Shown piece by piece: positions 40,893 to 52,479 of a stretch of 64,000 nucleotides of DNA (within the stretch, counting starts at the first letter, position 1; every line of letters begins with the position of its first letter). The notes beneath the pieces are model-generated. The model saw only the letters and a list, made by a program, of their open reading frames with translations, was not told where the DNA came from and made no database searches. A program made the position numbers and the translations under genes. Source of the DNA: Diplolepis rosae (lineage: Eukaryota; Arthropoda; Insecta; Hymenoptera; Diplolepididae); NCBI GenBank assembly GCA_030998225.1, contig JAPYXD010000718.1, positions 310,001-374,000 of the forward strand. The letters run 5' to 3'.

Positions 40893-42776
40893 ATCTCGCG
40901 TATTAGTTGGCCACTTTATAACAATTCTTATACTCCTAACAATTCGCGCATAGCTTGGCCACTCTTTTCAAGACAGACTTCGCTTAACTCGCGTATTACT
41001 TGGCCCCTTATAAAAATTCTTACACTCCTAAGAACTCGCGCATTACTTGGCCACTTTACTTTAAGTCAGAGTCCGGAAATCTCGCGTATTAGTTGGCCAC
41101 TTTATAACAATTCTTATACTTCTTAGAATTCGCGTATTACTTGGCCACTCTTTTCAAGACAGACTTTGTTTACCTCGCGTATTACGAGGCCACTCATGTA
41201 TTTATATCAGCCCTGTGGTCCATTGAACTCGTGCATTACTTGGCCACTCTTTTCAAGACAGACTTCGTTTATCTCGCGTATTACTTGGCCACCTTACTTA
41301 TAGTCAGAGTTCGGAAATCTCGCGTATTAGTTGGCCACTTTATAACAATTCTTATACTCCTAAGAATTCGCGCATTACTTGGCCACTCTTTTCAGGACAG
41401 GCTTCGTCTAACTCGCGTATTACGAGGCCACATATGTATTTATATCAGTCCTGAGGTCCATTGAACTCGCGCATTACTTGATCACCTTACTAAAAGTCAG
41501 AGTCTGGAAATCTCGCGTATCACTTGGCCACTTTAGAAAAATTCTTATACTCCTATGAATTCGCGTATTACATGGCCACCTTACTTTAAGTCAGAGTCCG
41601 GAAATCTCGCGTATTTGTTGGCCACTTTATAACAATTCTGATACTCCTAAGAATTCGCGCATTACTTGGCCACTCTTTTCAGGACAGGCTTCGTCTAACT
41701 CGCGTATTACGAGGCCACTTACAACAATTGTTATACTCCTAAGAACTCGCGCATTACTTGGCCACTCTTTTCAAGACAGACTTCGTTTATCTCGCGTATT
41801 ACTTGGCCACCTTACTTAAAGTCAGAGTCCGGAAATCTCGCGTATTAGTTGGCCACTTTATAACAATTCTTATACTCCTAACAATTCGCGCATAGCTTGG
41901 CCACTCTTTTCAAGACAGACTTCGCTTAACTCGCGTATTACTTGGCCCCTTATAAAAATTCTTACACTCCTAAGAACTCGCGCATTACTTGGCCACTTTA
42001 CTTTAAGTCAGAGTCCGGAAATCTCGCGTATTAGTTGGCCACTTTATAACAATTCTTATACTTCTTAGAATTCGCGTATTACTTGGCCACTCTTTTCAAG
42101 ACAGACTTTGTTTAACACGCGTATTACGAGGCCACTAATGTATTTATATCAGCCCTGTGGTCCATTGAACTCGTGCATTACTTGGCCACTCTTTTCAAGA
42201 CAGACTTCGTTTATCTCGCGTATTACTTGGCCACCTTACTTATAGTCAGAGTTCGGAAATCTCGCGTATTAGTTGGCCACTTTATAACAATTCTTATACT
42301 CCTAAGAATTCGCGCATTACTTGGCCACTCTTTTCAGGACAGGCTTCGTCTAACTCGCGTATTACGAGGCCACATATGTATTTATATCAGTCCTGAGGTC
42401 CATTGAACTCGCGCATTACTTGATCACCTTACTAAAAGTCAGAGTCTGGAAATCTCGCGTATCACTTGGCCACTTTAGAAAAATTCTTATACTCCTATGA
42501 ATTCGCGTATTACATGGCCACCTTACTTTAAGTCAGAGTCCGGAAATCTCGCGTATTTTTTGGCCACTTTATAACAATTCTGATACTCCTAAGAATTCGC
42601 GCATTACTTGGCCACTCTTTTCAGGACAGGCTTCGTCTAACTCGCGTATTACGAGGCCACTTATAACAATTGTTATACTCCTAAGAACTCGCGCATTACT
42701 TGGCCACTCTTTTCAAGACAGACTTCGTTTATCTCGCGTATTACTTGGCCACCTTACTTAAAGTCAGAGTCCTAAA
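40893..42776 (+). repeat. 942-bp HOR, two tandem copies
   Basis: Copies run 40893-41834 and 41835-42776. Equivalent points are exactly 942 bp apart wherever checked: the cttcttagaa junction at 41119 and 42061, the F head aactcgtg at 41226 and 42168, and the gtatcactt K2 at 41517 and 42459. Both share catatgtatttatatcagtc in D and cagccctgtgg in the preceding D. No monomer gain or loss separates them, suggesting a recent event. Confidence 0.9.
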
Positions 42777-43486
42777 ATCTCGCGTATATGTTGGCCACTT
42801 TATAACAATTCTTATACTCCTAACAATTTGCGCATAACTTGGCCACTCTTTTCAAGACAGACTTCGCTTAACTCGCGCATTACTTGGCCCCATATAAAAA
42901 TTCTTACACTCCTAAGAACTCGCGCATTACTTGGCCACTTTACTTTAAGTCAGAGTCCGGAAATCTCGAGTATTACTTGGCCACTTTAGAAAAATTCTTA
43001 TACTCCTATGAATTCGCGTATTACTTGGCCACTCTTTTCAAGACAGACTTTGTTTACCTCGCTTATTACGAGGCCACTGATATATTTATATCAGTCCTCT
43101 TGTCCATTGAACTCGCGCATTACTTGGCCACTCTTTTCAAGACAGACTTCGTTTATCTCGCGTATTACTTGGCCACCTTACTTAAAGTCAGAGTTCGGAA
43201 ATCTCGCGTATTACTTGTCCACCTTACTTCAAGTTAGAGACCGGAAATCTCGCGTATTACTTGGCCAATTATAAAAATTCTTATACTGCTAAGAACTCGG
43301 GCATTACTTGGCCACTTTACTTTAAGTCAGAGTCCGGAAATCTCGAGTATTACTTGGCCACTTTAGAAAAATTCTTATACTCCTATGAATTCGCGTATTA
43401 CTTGGCCACTCGTTTGAAGACAGACTTTGTTTAACTCGCGTATTACGAGGCCACTTATGTATTTATATCAGTCCTGTGGTCCATTG
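42777..43486 (+). repeat. Array, mixed monomer order
   Basis: K1, Fc, K4, P2, K2, Ft, D, F, P and related monomers, with several private changes near 43200-43300 (ttgtccacc, aagttagaga, actgctaag). It leads into the 231-bp triplication. Confidence 0.85.
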
Positions 43487-44186
43487 AACTCGCGCATTAC
43501 TTGGCCACTCTTTTCAAGACAGACTTCGTTTATCTCGCGTATTACTTGGCCACCTTACTTAAAGTTAGAGTTCGGAAATCTCGCGTATTAGTTGGCCACT
43601 TTATAACAATTCTTATACTCCTAAGAATTCGCGCATTACTTGGCCACTCTTTTCAGGACAGGCTTCGTCTAACTCGCGTATTACGAGGCCACTTATAAAA
43701 ATTCTTATACTCCTAAGAATTCGCGCATTACTTGGCCACTCTTTTCAGGACAGACTTCGTTTATCTCGCGTATTACTTGGCCACCTTACTTAAAGTCAGA
43801 GTTCGGAAATCTCGCGTATTAGTTGGCCACTTTATAACAATTCTTATACTCCTAAGAATTCGCGCATTACTTGGCCACTCTTTTCAGGACAGGCTTCGTC
43901 TAACTCGCGTATTACGAGGCCACTTATAAAAATTCTTATACTCCTAAGAATTCGCGCATTACTTGGCCACTCTTTTCAGGACAGACTTCGTTTATCTCGC
44001 GTATTACTTGGCCACCTTACTTTAAGTCAGATTTCGGAAATCTCGCGTATTAGTTGGCCACTTTATAACAATTCTTATACTCCTAAGAATTCGCGCATTA
44101 CTTGGCCACTCTTTTCAGGACAGGCTTCGTCTAACTCGCGTATTACGAGGCCACATATGTATTTATATCAGTCATGAGGTCCATTG
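43487..44186 (+). repeat. 231-bp pentamer HOR, three tandem copies
   Basis: F-P-K1-G-K3 (45+46+48+45+47 = 231 bp) at 43487-43717, 43718-43948 and 43949-44186; the last ends in D (54 bp) instead of K3. Copies 2 and 3 begin with a hybrid F monomer, front caggacag as in G and end acttcgttt as in F, which shows the crossover point inside the F/G tail. Period 231 is a multiple of 3, but stops remain in each copy. Confidence 0.9.
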
Positions 44187-47100
44187 AACTCGCGCATTAC
44201 TTGATCACCTTACTAAAAGTCAGAGTCTGGAAATCTCGCGTATCACTTGGCCACTTTAGAAAAATTCTTATACTCCTATGAATTCGCGTATTACATGGCC
44301 ACCTTACTTTAAGTCAGAGTCCGGAAATCTCGCGTATTTGTTGGCCACTTTATAACAATTCTGATACTCCTAAGAATTCGCGCATTACTTGGCCACTCTT
44401 TTCAGGACAGGCTTCGTCTAACTCGCGTATTACGAGGCCACTTATAACAATTGTTATACTCCTAAGAACTCGCGCATTACCTGGCCACTTTACTTTAAGT
44501 CAGAGTCCGGAAATCTCGCGTATTACTTGGCCACTTTAGTAAAATTCTGATACTCCTATGAATTCGCGTATTACTTGGCCACCTTACTTAAAGTCAGAGT
44601 CCGAAAATCTCGCGTATTAGTTGGCCACTTTATAACAATTCTTATACTCCTAACAATTCGCGCATTACTTGGACACTCTTTTCAAGACAGACTTCGTTTA
44701 ACTCGCGTATTACTTGTCCACTTATAAAAATTCTTATACTCCTAAGAACTCGCGCATTACTTGGCCACTTTACTTTAAGTCAGAGTCCGGAAATCTCGCG
44801 TATTAGTTGGCCACTTTATAACAATTCTTATACTCCTAAGAATTCGCGCATTACTTGGCCACTCTTTTCAGGACAGGCTTCGTCTAACTCGCGTATTACG
44901 AGGCCACTTATGTATTTATATCAGTCCTGTGGTCCATTGAACTCGCGCATTACTTGGCCACTCTTTTCAAGACAGACTTCGTTTATCTCGCGTATTACTT
45001 GGCCACTTATAAAAATTCTTATACTCCTAAGAACTCGCGCATTACTTGGCCACCTTACTTAAAGTCAGAGTTCGGAAATCTCGCGTATAACTTGGCCACT
45101 TCATAACAATTCTTATACTCCTAACAATTAGCGCATAGCTTGGACACTCTTTTCAAGACAGACTTCGCTTAACTCGCGTATTACTTGGCCCCTTATAAAA
45201 ATTCTTACACTCCTAAGAACTCGCGCATTACTTGGCCACTTTACTTTAAGTCAGAGTCCGGAAATCTCGCGCATTACTTGGCCACTTTAGTAAAATTCTG
45301 ATACTCCTATGAATTCGCGTATTACTTGGCCACCTTACTTAAAGTCAGAGTCCGAAAATCTCGCGTATATGTTGGCCACTTTATAACAATTCTTATACTC
45401 CTAACAATTTGCGCATAACTTGGACACTTTTTTCAAGACAGACTTCGCTTAACTCGCGTATTACTTGGCCCCATATAAAAATTCTTACACTCCTAAGAAC
45501 TCGCGCATTACTTGGCCACTTTACTTTAAGTCAGAGTCCGGAAATCTCGAGTATTACTTGGCCACTTTAGAAAAATTCTTATACACCTATGAATTCGCGT
45601 ATTACTTGGCCACTCTTTTCAAGACAGACTGTGTTTAACTCGCTTATTACGAGGCCACTTATGTATTTATATCAGTTCTGTGGTCCATTGAACTCGCGCA
45701 TTACTTGGCCACTCGTGTCAATACAGACTTCGTTTATCTCGCGTATTACTTGGCCACCTTACTGAAAGTCAGAGTTCGGAAATCTCGCGTATTACTTGGC
45801 CACCTGACTTAAAGTCAGAGTCCGGAAATCTCGCGTATTAGTTGGCCACTTTATAACAATTCTTATACTCCTAACAATTCGCGCATAGCTTGGCCACTTT
45901 TTTCAAGACAGACTTCGCTTAACTCGCGTATTACTTGGCCCCTTATAAAAATTCTTATACTCCTAAGAACTCGCGCATTACTTGGCCACTTTACTTTAAG
46001 TCAGAGTCCGGAAATCTCGCGTATTAGTTGGCCACTTTATAACAATTCTTATACTCCTAAGAATTCGCGCATTACTTGGCCACTCTTTTCAAGACAGACT
46101 TTGTTTAACTCGCGTATTACGAGGCCACTCATGTATTTATATCAGTCCTGTGGTCCATTGAACTCGTGCATTACTTGGCCACTCTTTTCAAGACAGACTT
46201 CGTTTATCTCGCGTATTACTTGGCCACCTTACTTATAGTCAGAGTTCGGAAATCTCGCGTATTAGTTGGCCACTTTATAACAATTCTTATACTCCTAAGA
46301 ATTCGCGCATTACTTGGCCACTCTTTTCAGGACAGGCTTCGTCTAACTCGCGTATTACGAGGCCACATATGTATTTATATCAGTCGTGAGGTCCATTGGA
46401 CTCGTGCATTACTTGATCACCTTACTAAAAGTCAGAGTCTGGACATTTCGCGTATCACTTGGCCACTTTAGAAAAATTCTTAGACTCCTATGAATTCGCG
46501 TGTTAGTTGGCCACCTTACTTTAAGTCAGAGTTCGGATATCTCGCGTATTTGTTGGACACTTTATAACAATTCTGATACTCCTAAGAATTCGCGCATTAC
46601 TTGGCCACTCTTTTCAGGACAGGCTTCGTCTAACTCGCGTATTACGAGGCCACTTATAACAATTGTTATACTCCTAAGAACTCGCGCATTACTTGGCCAA
46701 TTTACTTTAAGTCAGAGTACGGAAATCTCGCGTATTACTTGGCCACTTTAGAAAAATTCTTATACTCCTATGAATTCGAGTATTACTTGGCCACCTTACT
46801 TTAAGTCAGAGTCCGAAAATCTCGCGTATATGTTGGCCACTTTATAACAATTCTTATACTCCTAACAATTTTCGCATAACTTGGCCACTCTTTTCAAGAC
46901 AGACTTCGCTTAACTCGCGTATTACTTGGCCCCATATAAAAATTCTTACACTCCTAAGAACTCGCGCATTACTTGGCCACTTTACTTTAAGTCAGAGTCC
47001 GGAAATCTCGAGTATTACTTGGCCACTTTAGAAAAATTCTTATACTCCTATGAATTCGCGTATTACTTGGCCACACTTTTCAAGACAGACTTTGTTTAAC

Positions 47101-48322
47101 TCGCTTATTACGAGGCCACTTATATATTTATATCAGTTCTGTGGTCCATTGAACTCGCGCATTACTTGGCCACTCTTTTCAAGACAGACTTCGTTTATCT
47201 CGCGTATTACTTGGCCACCTTACTTGAAGTCAGAGTTCGGAAATCTCGCGTATTACTTGGCCACCTTACTTAAAGTCTGAGTCCGAAAATCTCGCGTATT
47301 AGTTGGCTACTTTATAACAATTCTTATACTCCTAAGAATTCGAGCATTACTTGGCCACTCTTTTCAAGACAGACTTCGTTTATCTCGCGTATTACTTGGC
47401 CCCTTATAAAAATTCTTACACTCCTAAGAACTCGCGCATTACTTGGCCACTTTACTTTAGGTCAGAGTCCGGACATCTCGAGTATTACTTGGCCACTATA
47501 GAAAAATTCTTCTACTCCTATGAATTCGCGCATTACTTGGCCACTCTTTTCAAGACTGACTTTGTTTAACTCGCGTATTACAAGGCCACTTATGTATTTA
47601 TATCAGTCCTGTCGTCCATTGAACTCGCGCATTACTTGGCCACTCTTTTCAAGACAGACTTCGTTTATCTCGCGTATTACTTGGCCACCTTACTTAAAGT
47701 CAGAGTTCGGAAATCTCGCGTATTAGTTGGCCACTTTATAACAATTCTTATACTCCTAAGAATTCGCGCATTACTTGGCCACTCTTTTCAGGACAGGCTT
47801 CGTCTAACTCGCGTATTACGAGGCCACTTATAAAAATTCTTATACTCCTAAGAATTCGCGCATTACTTGGCCACACTTTTCAGGACAGGTTTCGTCTAAC
47901 TCGCGTATTACGAGGCCACTTATGTATTTATATCAGTCATGAGTTCCATTGAACTCGCGCATTACTTGATCACCTTACTAAAACTCAGAGGCCGGAAATC
48001 TCGCGTATTACTTGGCCACCTTACTTAAAGTCAGAGTACGAAAATCTCGCGTATTAGTTGGCCACTTTATAACAATTCTTATACTCCTAACAATTCGCGC
48101 ATAGCTTGGCCACTCTTTTCAAGACAGACTTCGCTTAACTCGCGTATTACTTGGCCCCTTATAAAAATTCTTACCCTCCTAAGAACTCGCGCATTACTTG
48201 GCCACTTTACTTTAAGTCAGAGTCCGGAAATCTCGCGTATTAGTTGGCCACTTTATAACAATTCTTATACTCCTTAGAATTCGCGCATTACTTGGCCACT
48301 CTTTTCAGGACAGGCTTCGTCT
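44187..48322 (+). repeat. Array, mixed monomer order
   Basis: A K2-led unit opens at 44233 (gtatcactt at 44240) and another near 46445. The D-P3 junction at about 46380-46420 has the private states cagtcgtgagg and ccattggactcgtg, which recur 8152 bp downstream near 54535. The remainder is Fc-K4-P2-K2, Ft-D-F-P and G-K3 words in varied order. No unique DNA. Confidence 0.85.
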
Positions 48323-48369
48323 AACTCGCGTATTACTTGGCCCCTTATAAAAATTCTTACACTCCTAAG
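48323..48369 (+). repeat. Monomer class K4 (47 bp), reference copy
   Basis: The head ends ttggcccc instead of ttggccac, so TGGCCA is lost although GGCC remains. The tail is ttataaaaattcttacac then tcctaag. K4 nearly always follows Fc and precedes a P2 monomer (tttactttaag), making Fc-K4-P2 a fixed three-monomer word. A sub-form reads ggccccatataaaaa. Confidence 0.9.
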
Positions 48370-49254
48370 AACTCGCGCATTACTTGGCCACTTTACTTTA
48401 AGTCAGAGTCTGGAAATCTCGCGCATTACTTGGCCACTTTAGTAAAATTCTGATACTCCTATGAATTCGCGTATTACTTGGCCACCTTACTTAAAGTCAG
48501 AGTCCGGAAATCTCACGTATTAGTTGGCCACTTTATAACAATTCTTATACTCCTAACAATTTTCGCATAACTTGGCCACTCTTTTCAAGACAGACTTCGC
48601 TTAACTCGTGTATTACTTGGCCCCATATAAAAATTCTTACACTCCTAAGAACTCGCGTATTACTTGGCCACCTTACTTTAAGTCAGAGTCCGAAAATCTC
48701 GCGTATTAGTTGGCCACTTTATAACAATTCTTATACTCCTAAGAATTCTCGCATTACTTGGCCACTCTTTTCAAGACAGACTTCGCTTAACTCGCGTATT
48801 ACTTGGCCCCTTATAAAAATTCTTACACTCCTAAGAACTCGCGCATTACTTGGCCACTTTACTTTAAGTCAGAGTCCGGAAATCTCGCGTATTACTTGGC
48901 CACTTTAGTAAAATTCTGATACTCCTATGAATTCGCGTATTACTTGGCCACCTTACTTAATGTCAGAGTCCGAAAATCTCGCGTATTAGTTGGCCACTTT
49001 ATAACAATTCTTATACTCCTAACAATTTTCGCATAACTTGGCCACTCTTTTCAAGACAGACTTCGCTTAACTCGTGTATTACTTGGCCCCATATAAAAAT
49101 TCTTACACTCCTAAGAACTCGCGTATTACTTGGCCACCTTACTTTAAGTCAGAGTCCGAAAATCTCGCGTATTAGTTGGCCACTTTATAACAATTCTTAT
49201 ACTCCTAAGAATTCTCGCATAGCTTGGCCACTCTTTTCAAGACAGACTTCGCTT
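48323..49254 (+). repeat. 466-bp decamer HOR, two tandem copies
   Basis: K4-P2-K2-P1-K1-Fc-K4-P-K1-Fc (47+46+48+46+48+45+47+46+48+45 = 466 bp) at 48323-48788 and 48789-49254. A third start at 49255 follows for about 90 bp before the order changes at an XhoI-type head (ctcgag). The two copies share the aactcgtg head before K4 and the aattctcgcat head, and differ at few positions. Confidence 0.9.
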
Positions 49255-50719
49255 AACTCGCGTATTACTTGGCCCCTTATAAAAATTCTTACACTCCTAA
49301 GAACTCGCGCATTACTTGGCCACTTTACTTTAAGTCAGAGTCCGGAAATCTCGAGTATTACTTGGCCACTTTAGAAAAATTCTTATACTTCTATGAATTC
49401 GCGTATTACTTGGCCACTCTTTTCAAGACAGACTTTGTTTAACTCGCTTATTACGAGGCCACTTATGTATTTATATCAGTTCTGTGGTCCATTGAACTCG
49501 CGCATTACTTGGCCACTCTTTTCAATACAGACTTCGTTTATCTCGCGTATTACTTGGCCACCTTACTTAAAGTCAGAGTTCGGAAATCTCGCGTATTACT
49601 TGGCCACCTTACTTAAAGTCAGAGTCCGAAAATCTCGCGTATTAGTTGGCCACTTTATAACAATTCTTATACTCCTAACAATTCGCGCATAGCTTGGCCA
49701 CTCTTTTCAAGACAGACTTCGCTTAACTCGCGTATTACTTGGCCCCTTATAAAAACTCTTACACTCCTAAGAACTCGCGCATTACTTGGCCACTTTACTT
49801 TAAGTCAGAGTCCGGAAATCTCGAGTATTACTTGGCCACTTTAGAAAAATTCGTATACTCCTATGAATTCGCGTATTACTTGGCCACTCTTTTCAAGACA
49901 GACTTTGTTTAACTCGCGTATTACGAGGCCACTTATGTATTTATATCAGTCCTGTGGTCCATTGAACTCGCGCATTACTTGGCCACTCTTTTCAAGACAG
50001 ACTTCGTTTATCTCGCGTATTACTTGGCCACCTTACTTATAGTTAGAGTTCGGAAATCTCGCGTATTAGTTGGCCACTTTATAACAATTCTTATACTCCT
50101 AAGAATTCGCGCATTACTTGGCCACTCTTTTCAGGACAGGCTTCGTCTAACTCGCGTATTACGAGGCCACTTATAAAAATTCTTATACTCCTAAGAATTC
50201 GCGCATTACTTGGCCACTCTTTTCAGGACAGGCTTCGTCTAACTCGCGTATTACGAGGCCACTTATGTATTTATATCAGTCATGAATTCCATTGAACTCG
50301 CGCATTACTTGATCACCTTACTAAAAGTCAGAGGCCGGAAATCTCGCGTATTACTTGGCCACCTTACTTAAAGTCAGAGTCGGGAAATATCGCGGATTAG
50401 TTGGCCACTTCATAAAAATTCTTATACTACTAACACTTCGCGCATAACTTGGCCACTCTTTTCAAGACAGACTTCGCTTAACTCGCGTATTTCTTGGCCC
50501 CTTATAAAAATTCTTACCCTCCTAAGAACTCGCGCATTACTTGGCCACTTTACTTTAAGTCAGAGTCCGGAAATCTCGCGTATTAGTTGGCCACTTTATA
50601 ACAATTCTTATACTCCTTAGAATTCGCGCATTACTTGGCCACTCTTTTCAGGACAGGCTTCGTTTAACTCGCGTATTACGAGGCCACTTATGTATTTATA
50701 TCAGTCCTGTGGTCCATTG
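49255..50719 (+). repeat. Array, mixed monomer order
   Basis: K4-P2-K2-Ft-D-F-P-P1-K1-Fc-K4 words, twice with the ctcgag head before K2, then F-P-K1-G-K3-G-D-P3. A small group of private changes lies near 50380-50450 (tcgggaaatatcgcgg, actaacacttcg). Confidence 0.86.
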
Positions 50720-50957
50720 AACTCGCGCATTACTTGGCCACTCTTTTCAAGACAGACTTCGTCGATCTCGCGTATTACTTGGCCACCTTACTTAACGTCA
50801 GAGTTCGGAAATCTCGCGTATTAGTTGGCCACTTTATAACAATTCTTATACTCCTACGAATTCGCGCATTACTTGGCCACTCTTTTCAGGACAGGCTTCG
50901 TCTAACTCGCGTATTACGAGGCCACTTATGTATTTATATCAGTCATGAGGTCCATTG
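50720..50957 (+). repeat. 238-bp F-P-K1-G-D pentamer
   Basis: A single pentamer, 45+46+48+45+54 = 238 bp, ahead of the 761-bp HOR. It differs from its neighbours by tcgtcgatctcg at the F-P junction and cttaacgtc in P. Confidence 0.87.
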
Positions 50958-51718
50958 AACTCGCGCATAACTTGATCACCTTACTTAAAGTCAGAGTCCG
51001 GAAATCTCGAGTATTACTTGGCCAGTTTAGAAAAATTCTTATACTCCTATGAATTCGCGTATTACTTGGCCACTCTTTTCAAGACAGACTTCGTTTATCT
51101 CGCGTATTACTTGGCCACTTATGAAAATTCTTATACTCCTAAGAATTCGCGCATTACTTGGCCACTCTTTTCAGGACAGGCTTCGTCTAACTCGCGTATT
51201 ACGAGGCCACTTATGTATTTATATCAGTCATGTGGTCCATTGAACTCGCGCATTACATGGCCACTCTTTTCAAGACAGACTTTGTTTATCTCGCGTATTA
51301 CTTGGCCACAAAACTTATAGTCAGAGTTCGGAAATCTCGCGTATTAGTTGGCCACTTTATAACAATTCTTATACTCCTAAGAATTCGCGCATTACTTGGC
51401 CACTCTTTTCAGGACAGGCTTCGTCTAACTCGCGTATTACGAGGCCACTTATGTATTTATATCAGTCATGAGCTCCATTGAACTCGCGCATTACTTGGCC
51501 ACTCTTTTCAAGACAGACTTCGTTTATCTCTATTATTACTTGTCCACCTTACTTAAAGTCAGAGTTCGGAAATCTCGCGTATTAGTTGGCCACTTTATAA
51601 CAATTCTTATACTCCTAAGAATTCGCGCATTACTTGGCCACTCTTTTCAGGACAGGCTTCGTCTAACTCGCGTATTACGAGGCCACTTATGTATTTATAT
51701 CAGTCATGAGGTCCATTG

Positions 51719-51764
51719 AACTCGCGCATAACTTGATCACCTTACTTAAAGTCAGAGTTCGGAA
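51719..51764 (+). repeat. Monomer class P3 (46 bp) with TGATCA head
   Basis: Follows D. The head reads cattacttgatcacc: the usual TGGCCA palindrome is replaced by TGATCA, so both central bases differ and dyad symmetry is kept. The tail is of P type (ttacttaaag here, ttactaaaag elsewhere). This copy is followed by a K2 monomer; elsewhere the following monomer is another P, F or K. Confidence 0.9.
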
Positions 51765-51812
51765 ATCTCGAGTATTACTTGGCCAGTTTAGAAAAATTCT
51801 TATACTCCTATG
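51765..51812 (+). repeat. Monomer class K2 (48 bp), reference copy
   Basis: K-type tail tttagaaaaattcttatac then tcctatg, followed by aattcgcg (EcoRI site). This copy has ggccagttt for ggccacttt, shared with the homologous copy 761 bp upstream. A related form with tttagtaaaattctgatac occurs in the 31-49 kb HORs. K2 is typically followed by Ft or P. Confidence 0.9.
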
Positions 51813-51857
51813 AATTCGCGCATTACTTGTCCACTTTTTTCAAGACAGACTTCGTTT

Positions 51858-51904
51858 ATCTCGCGTATTACTTGGCCACTTATAAAAATTCTTATACTCC
51901 TAAG
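51858..51904 (+). repeat. Monomer class K3 (47 bp), reference copy
   Basis: K-type tail one base shorter, cttataaaaattcttatac then tcctaag. It follows F or G and is followed by G or P. A further variant with cttgataaaaattctaatac (K5) is found at about 15390, 17430, 52730, 60240, 61270, 61990, 62170 and 62780. Confidence 0.9.
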
Positions 51905-52003
51905 AATTCGCGTATTACTTGGCCACTCTTTTCAAGACAGGCTTCGTCTAACTCGCGTATTACGAGGCCACTTATGTATTTATATCAGTCATGAGGTGCA
52001 TTG

Positions 52004-52048
52004 AACTCGCGCATTACTTGGCCACTCTTTTCAAGACAGACTTCGTTT
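52004..52048 (+). repeat. Monomer class F (45 bp), reference copy
   Basis: Head plus tail cttttcaagacagacttcg then ttt. This is a clean copy for naming the class. F monomers follow D or K monomers and are usually followed by P (next head starts atctcgcg). Subclasses differ at the tail end: ttcgctt (Fc, followed by a K monomer whose head reads ttggcccc) and tttgttt (Ft, followed by D). These subclass-to-neighbour links hold along most of the window. Confidence 0.93.
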
Positions 52049-52094
52049 ATCTCGCGTATTACTTGGCCACCTTACTTGAAGTCAGAGTTCGGAA
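52049..52094 (+). repeat. Monomer class P (46 bp), reference copy
   Basis: Head plus tail in which aagtcagagt and cggaa are fixed. The front of the tail varies: cttacttaaag or cttacttatag after F, tttactttaag after K, and ttactaaaag in the class that follows D. This copy carries cttgaag in place of cttaaag. A P tail is nearly always followed by a head starting atctcgcg and then a K monomer or a second P. Confidence 0.92.
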
Positions 52095-52142
52095 ATCTCG
52101 CGTATTAGTTGGCCACTTTATAACAATTCTTATACTCCTAAG
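52095..52142 (+). repeat. Monomer class K1 (48 bp), reference copy
   Basis: The head variant tattagttggccac is almost private to this class. The tail is tttataacaattcttatac then tcctaag or tcctaac. K1 follows P. The ending cctaag plus the next head aattcgcg creates an EcoRI site; the ending cctaac leads to Fc monomers. In HORs around 31-45 kb the tail often reads ttctgatac. Confidence 0.92.
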
Positions 52143-52187
52143 AATTCGCGCATTACTTGGCCACTCTTTTCAGGACAGGCTTCGTCT
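52143..52187 (+). repeat. Monomer class G (45 bp), reference copy
   Basis: Close relative of F with tail cttttcaggacaggcttcg then tct, differing at fixed positions (caagacagac against caggacaggc). G normally follows K1 and is followed by a head reading tattacgagg that leads to D or to K3. The G-to-next junction carries the CENP-B-box-like 17-mer listed separately. Confidence 0.93.
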
Positions 52188-52196
52188 AACTCGCGT
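52180..52196 (+). other. CENP-B-box-like 17-mer, reference copy
   Basis: cttcgtctaactcgcgt at the G-to-D junction. Against the CENP-B box pattern nTTCGnnnnAnnCGGGn it matches eight of nine fixed bases; the third base of CGGG is C. The same 8/9 fit occurs at every normal G junction and at Fc-to-K4 junctions (ttcgcttaactcgcg). F-to-P and Ft-to-D junctions fit less well. I found no perfect box by eye. Whether any protein binds here is unknown. Confidence 0.35.
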
Positions 52197-52241
52197 ATTA
52201 CGAGGCCACTTATGTATTTATATCAGTCATGAGCTCCATTG
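52188..52241 (+). repeat. Monomer class D (54 bp), reference copy
   Basis: Longest class. The head is tattacgaggccac and the tail is ttatgtatttatatcagtc followed by a switch region and ccattg. There are two main switch forms: cctgtggt, almost always followed by F, and catgag(g/t)t, usually followed by the TGATCA-bearing P3 monomer. D marks the end of the common F-P-K-G-D word. The class is absent after about 62396. Confidence 0.93.
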
Positions 52242-52479
52242 AACTCGCGCATTACTTGGCCACTCTTTTCAAGACAGACTTCGTTTATCTCGCGTATTAC
52301 TTGGCCAGCTTACTTATAGTCAGAGTTCGGAAATCTCGCGTATTAGTTGGCCACTTTATAACAATTCTTATACTCCTAAGAATTCGCGCATTACTTGGCC
52401 ACTCTTTTCAGGACAGGCTTCGTCTAACTCGCGTATTACGAGGCCACTTATGTATTTATATCTGTCATGTGTTCAATTG

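Larger units (their letters stand above)
50958..52479 (+). repeat. 761-bp HOR, two tandem copies, built of 285 + 238 + 238
   Basis: Copies run 50958-51718 and 51719-52479. Each is a 285-bp hexamer P3-K2-F-K3-G-D followed by two 238-bp pentamers F-P-K1-G-D. Pentamer starts are 51243, 51481, 52004 and 52242. Both copies share the rare gccagttta in K2 and catgagctcc in the D after the first pentamer. This is the most regular part of the window and gives the clearest view of how hexamers and pentamers nest. Confidence 0.93.
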
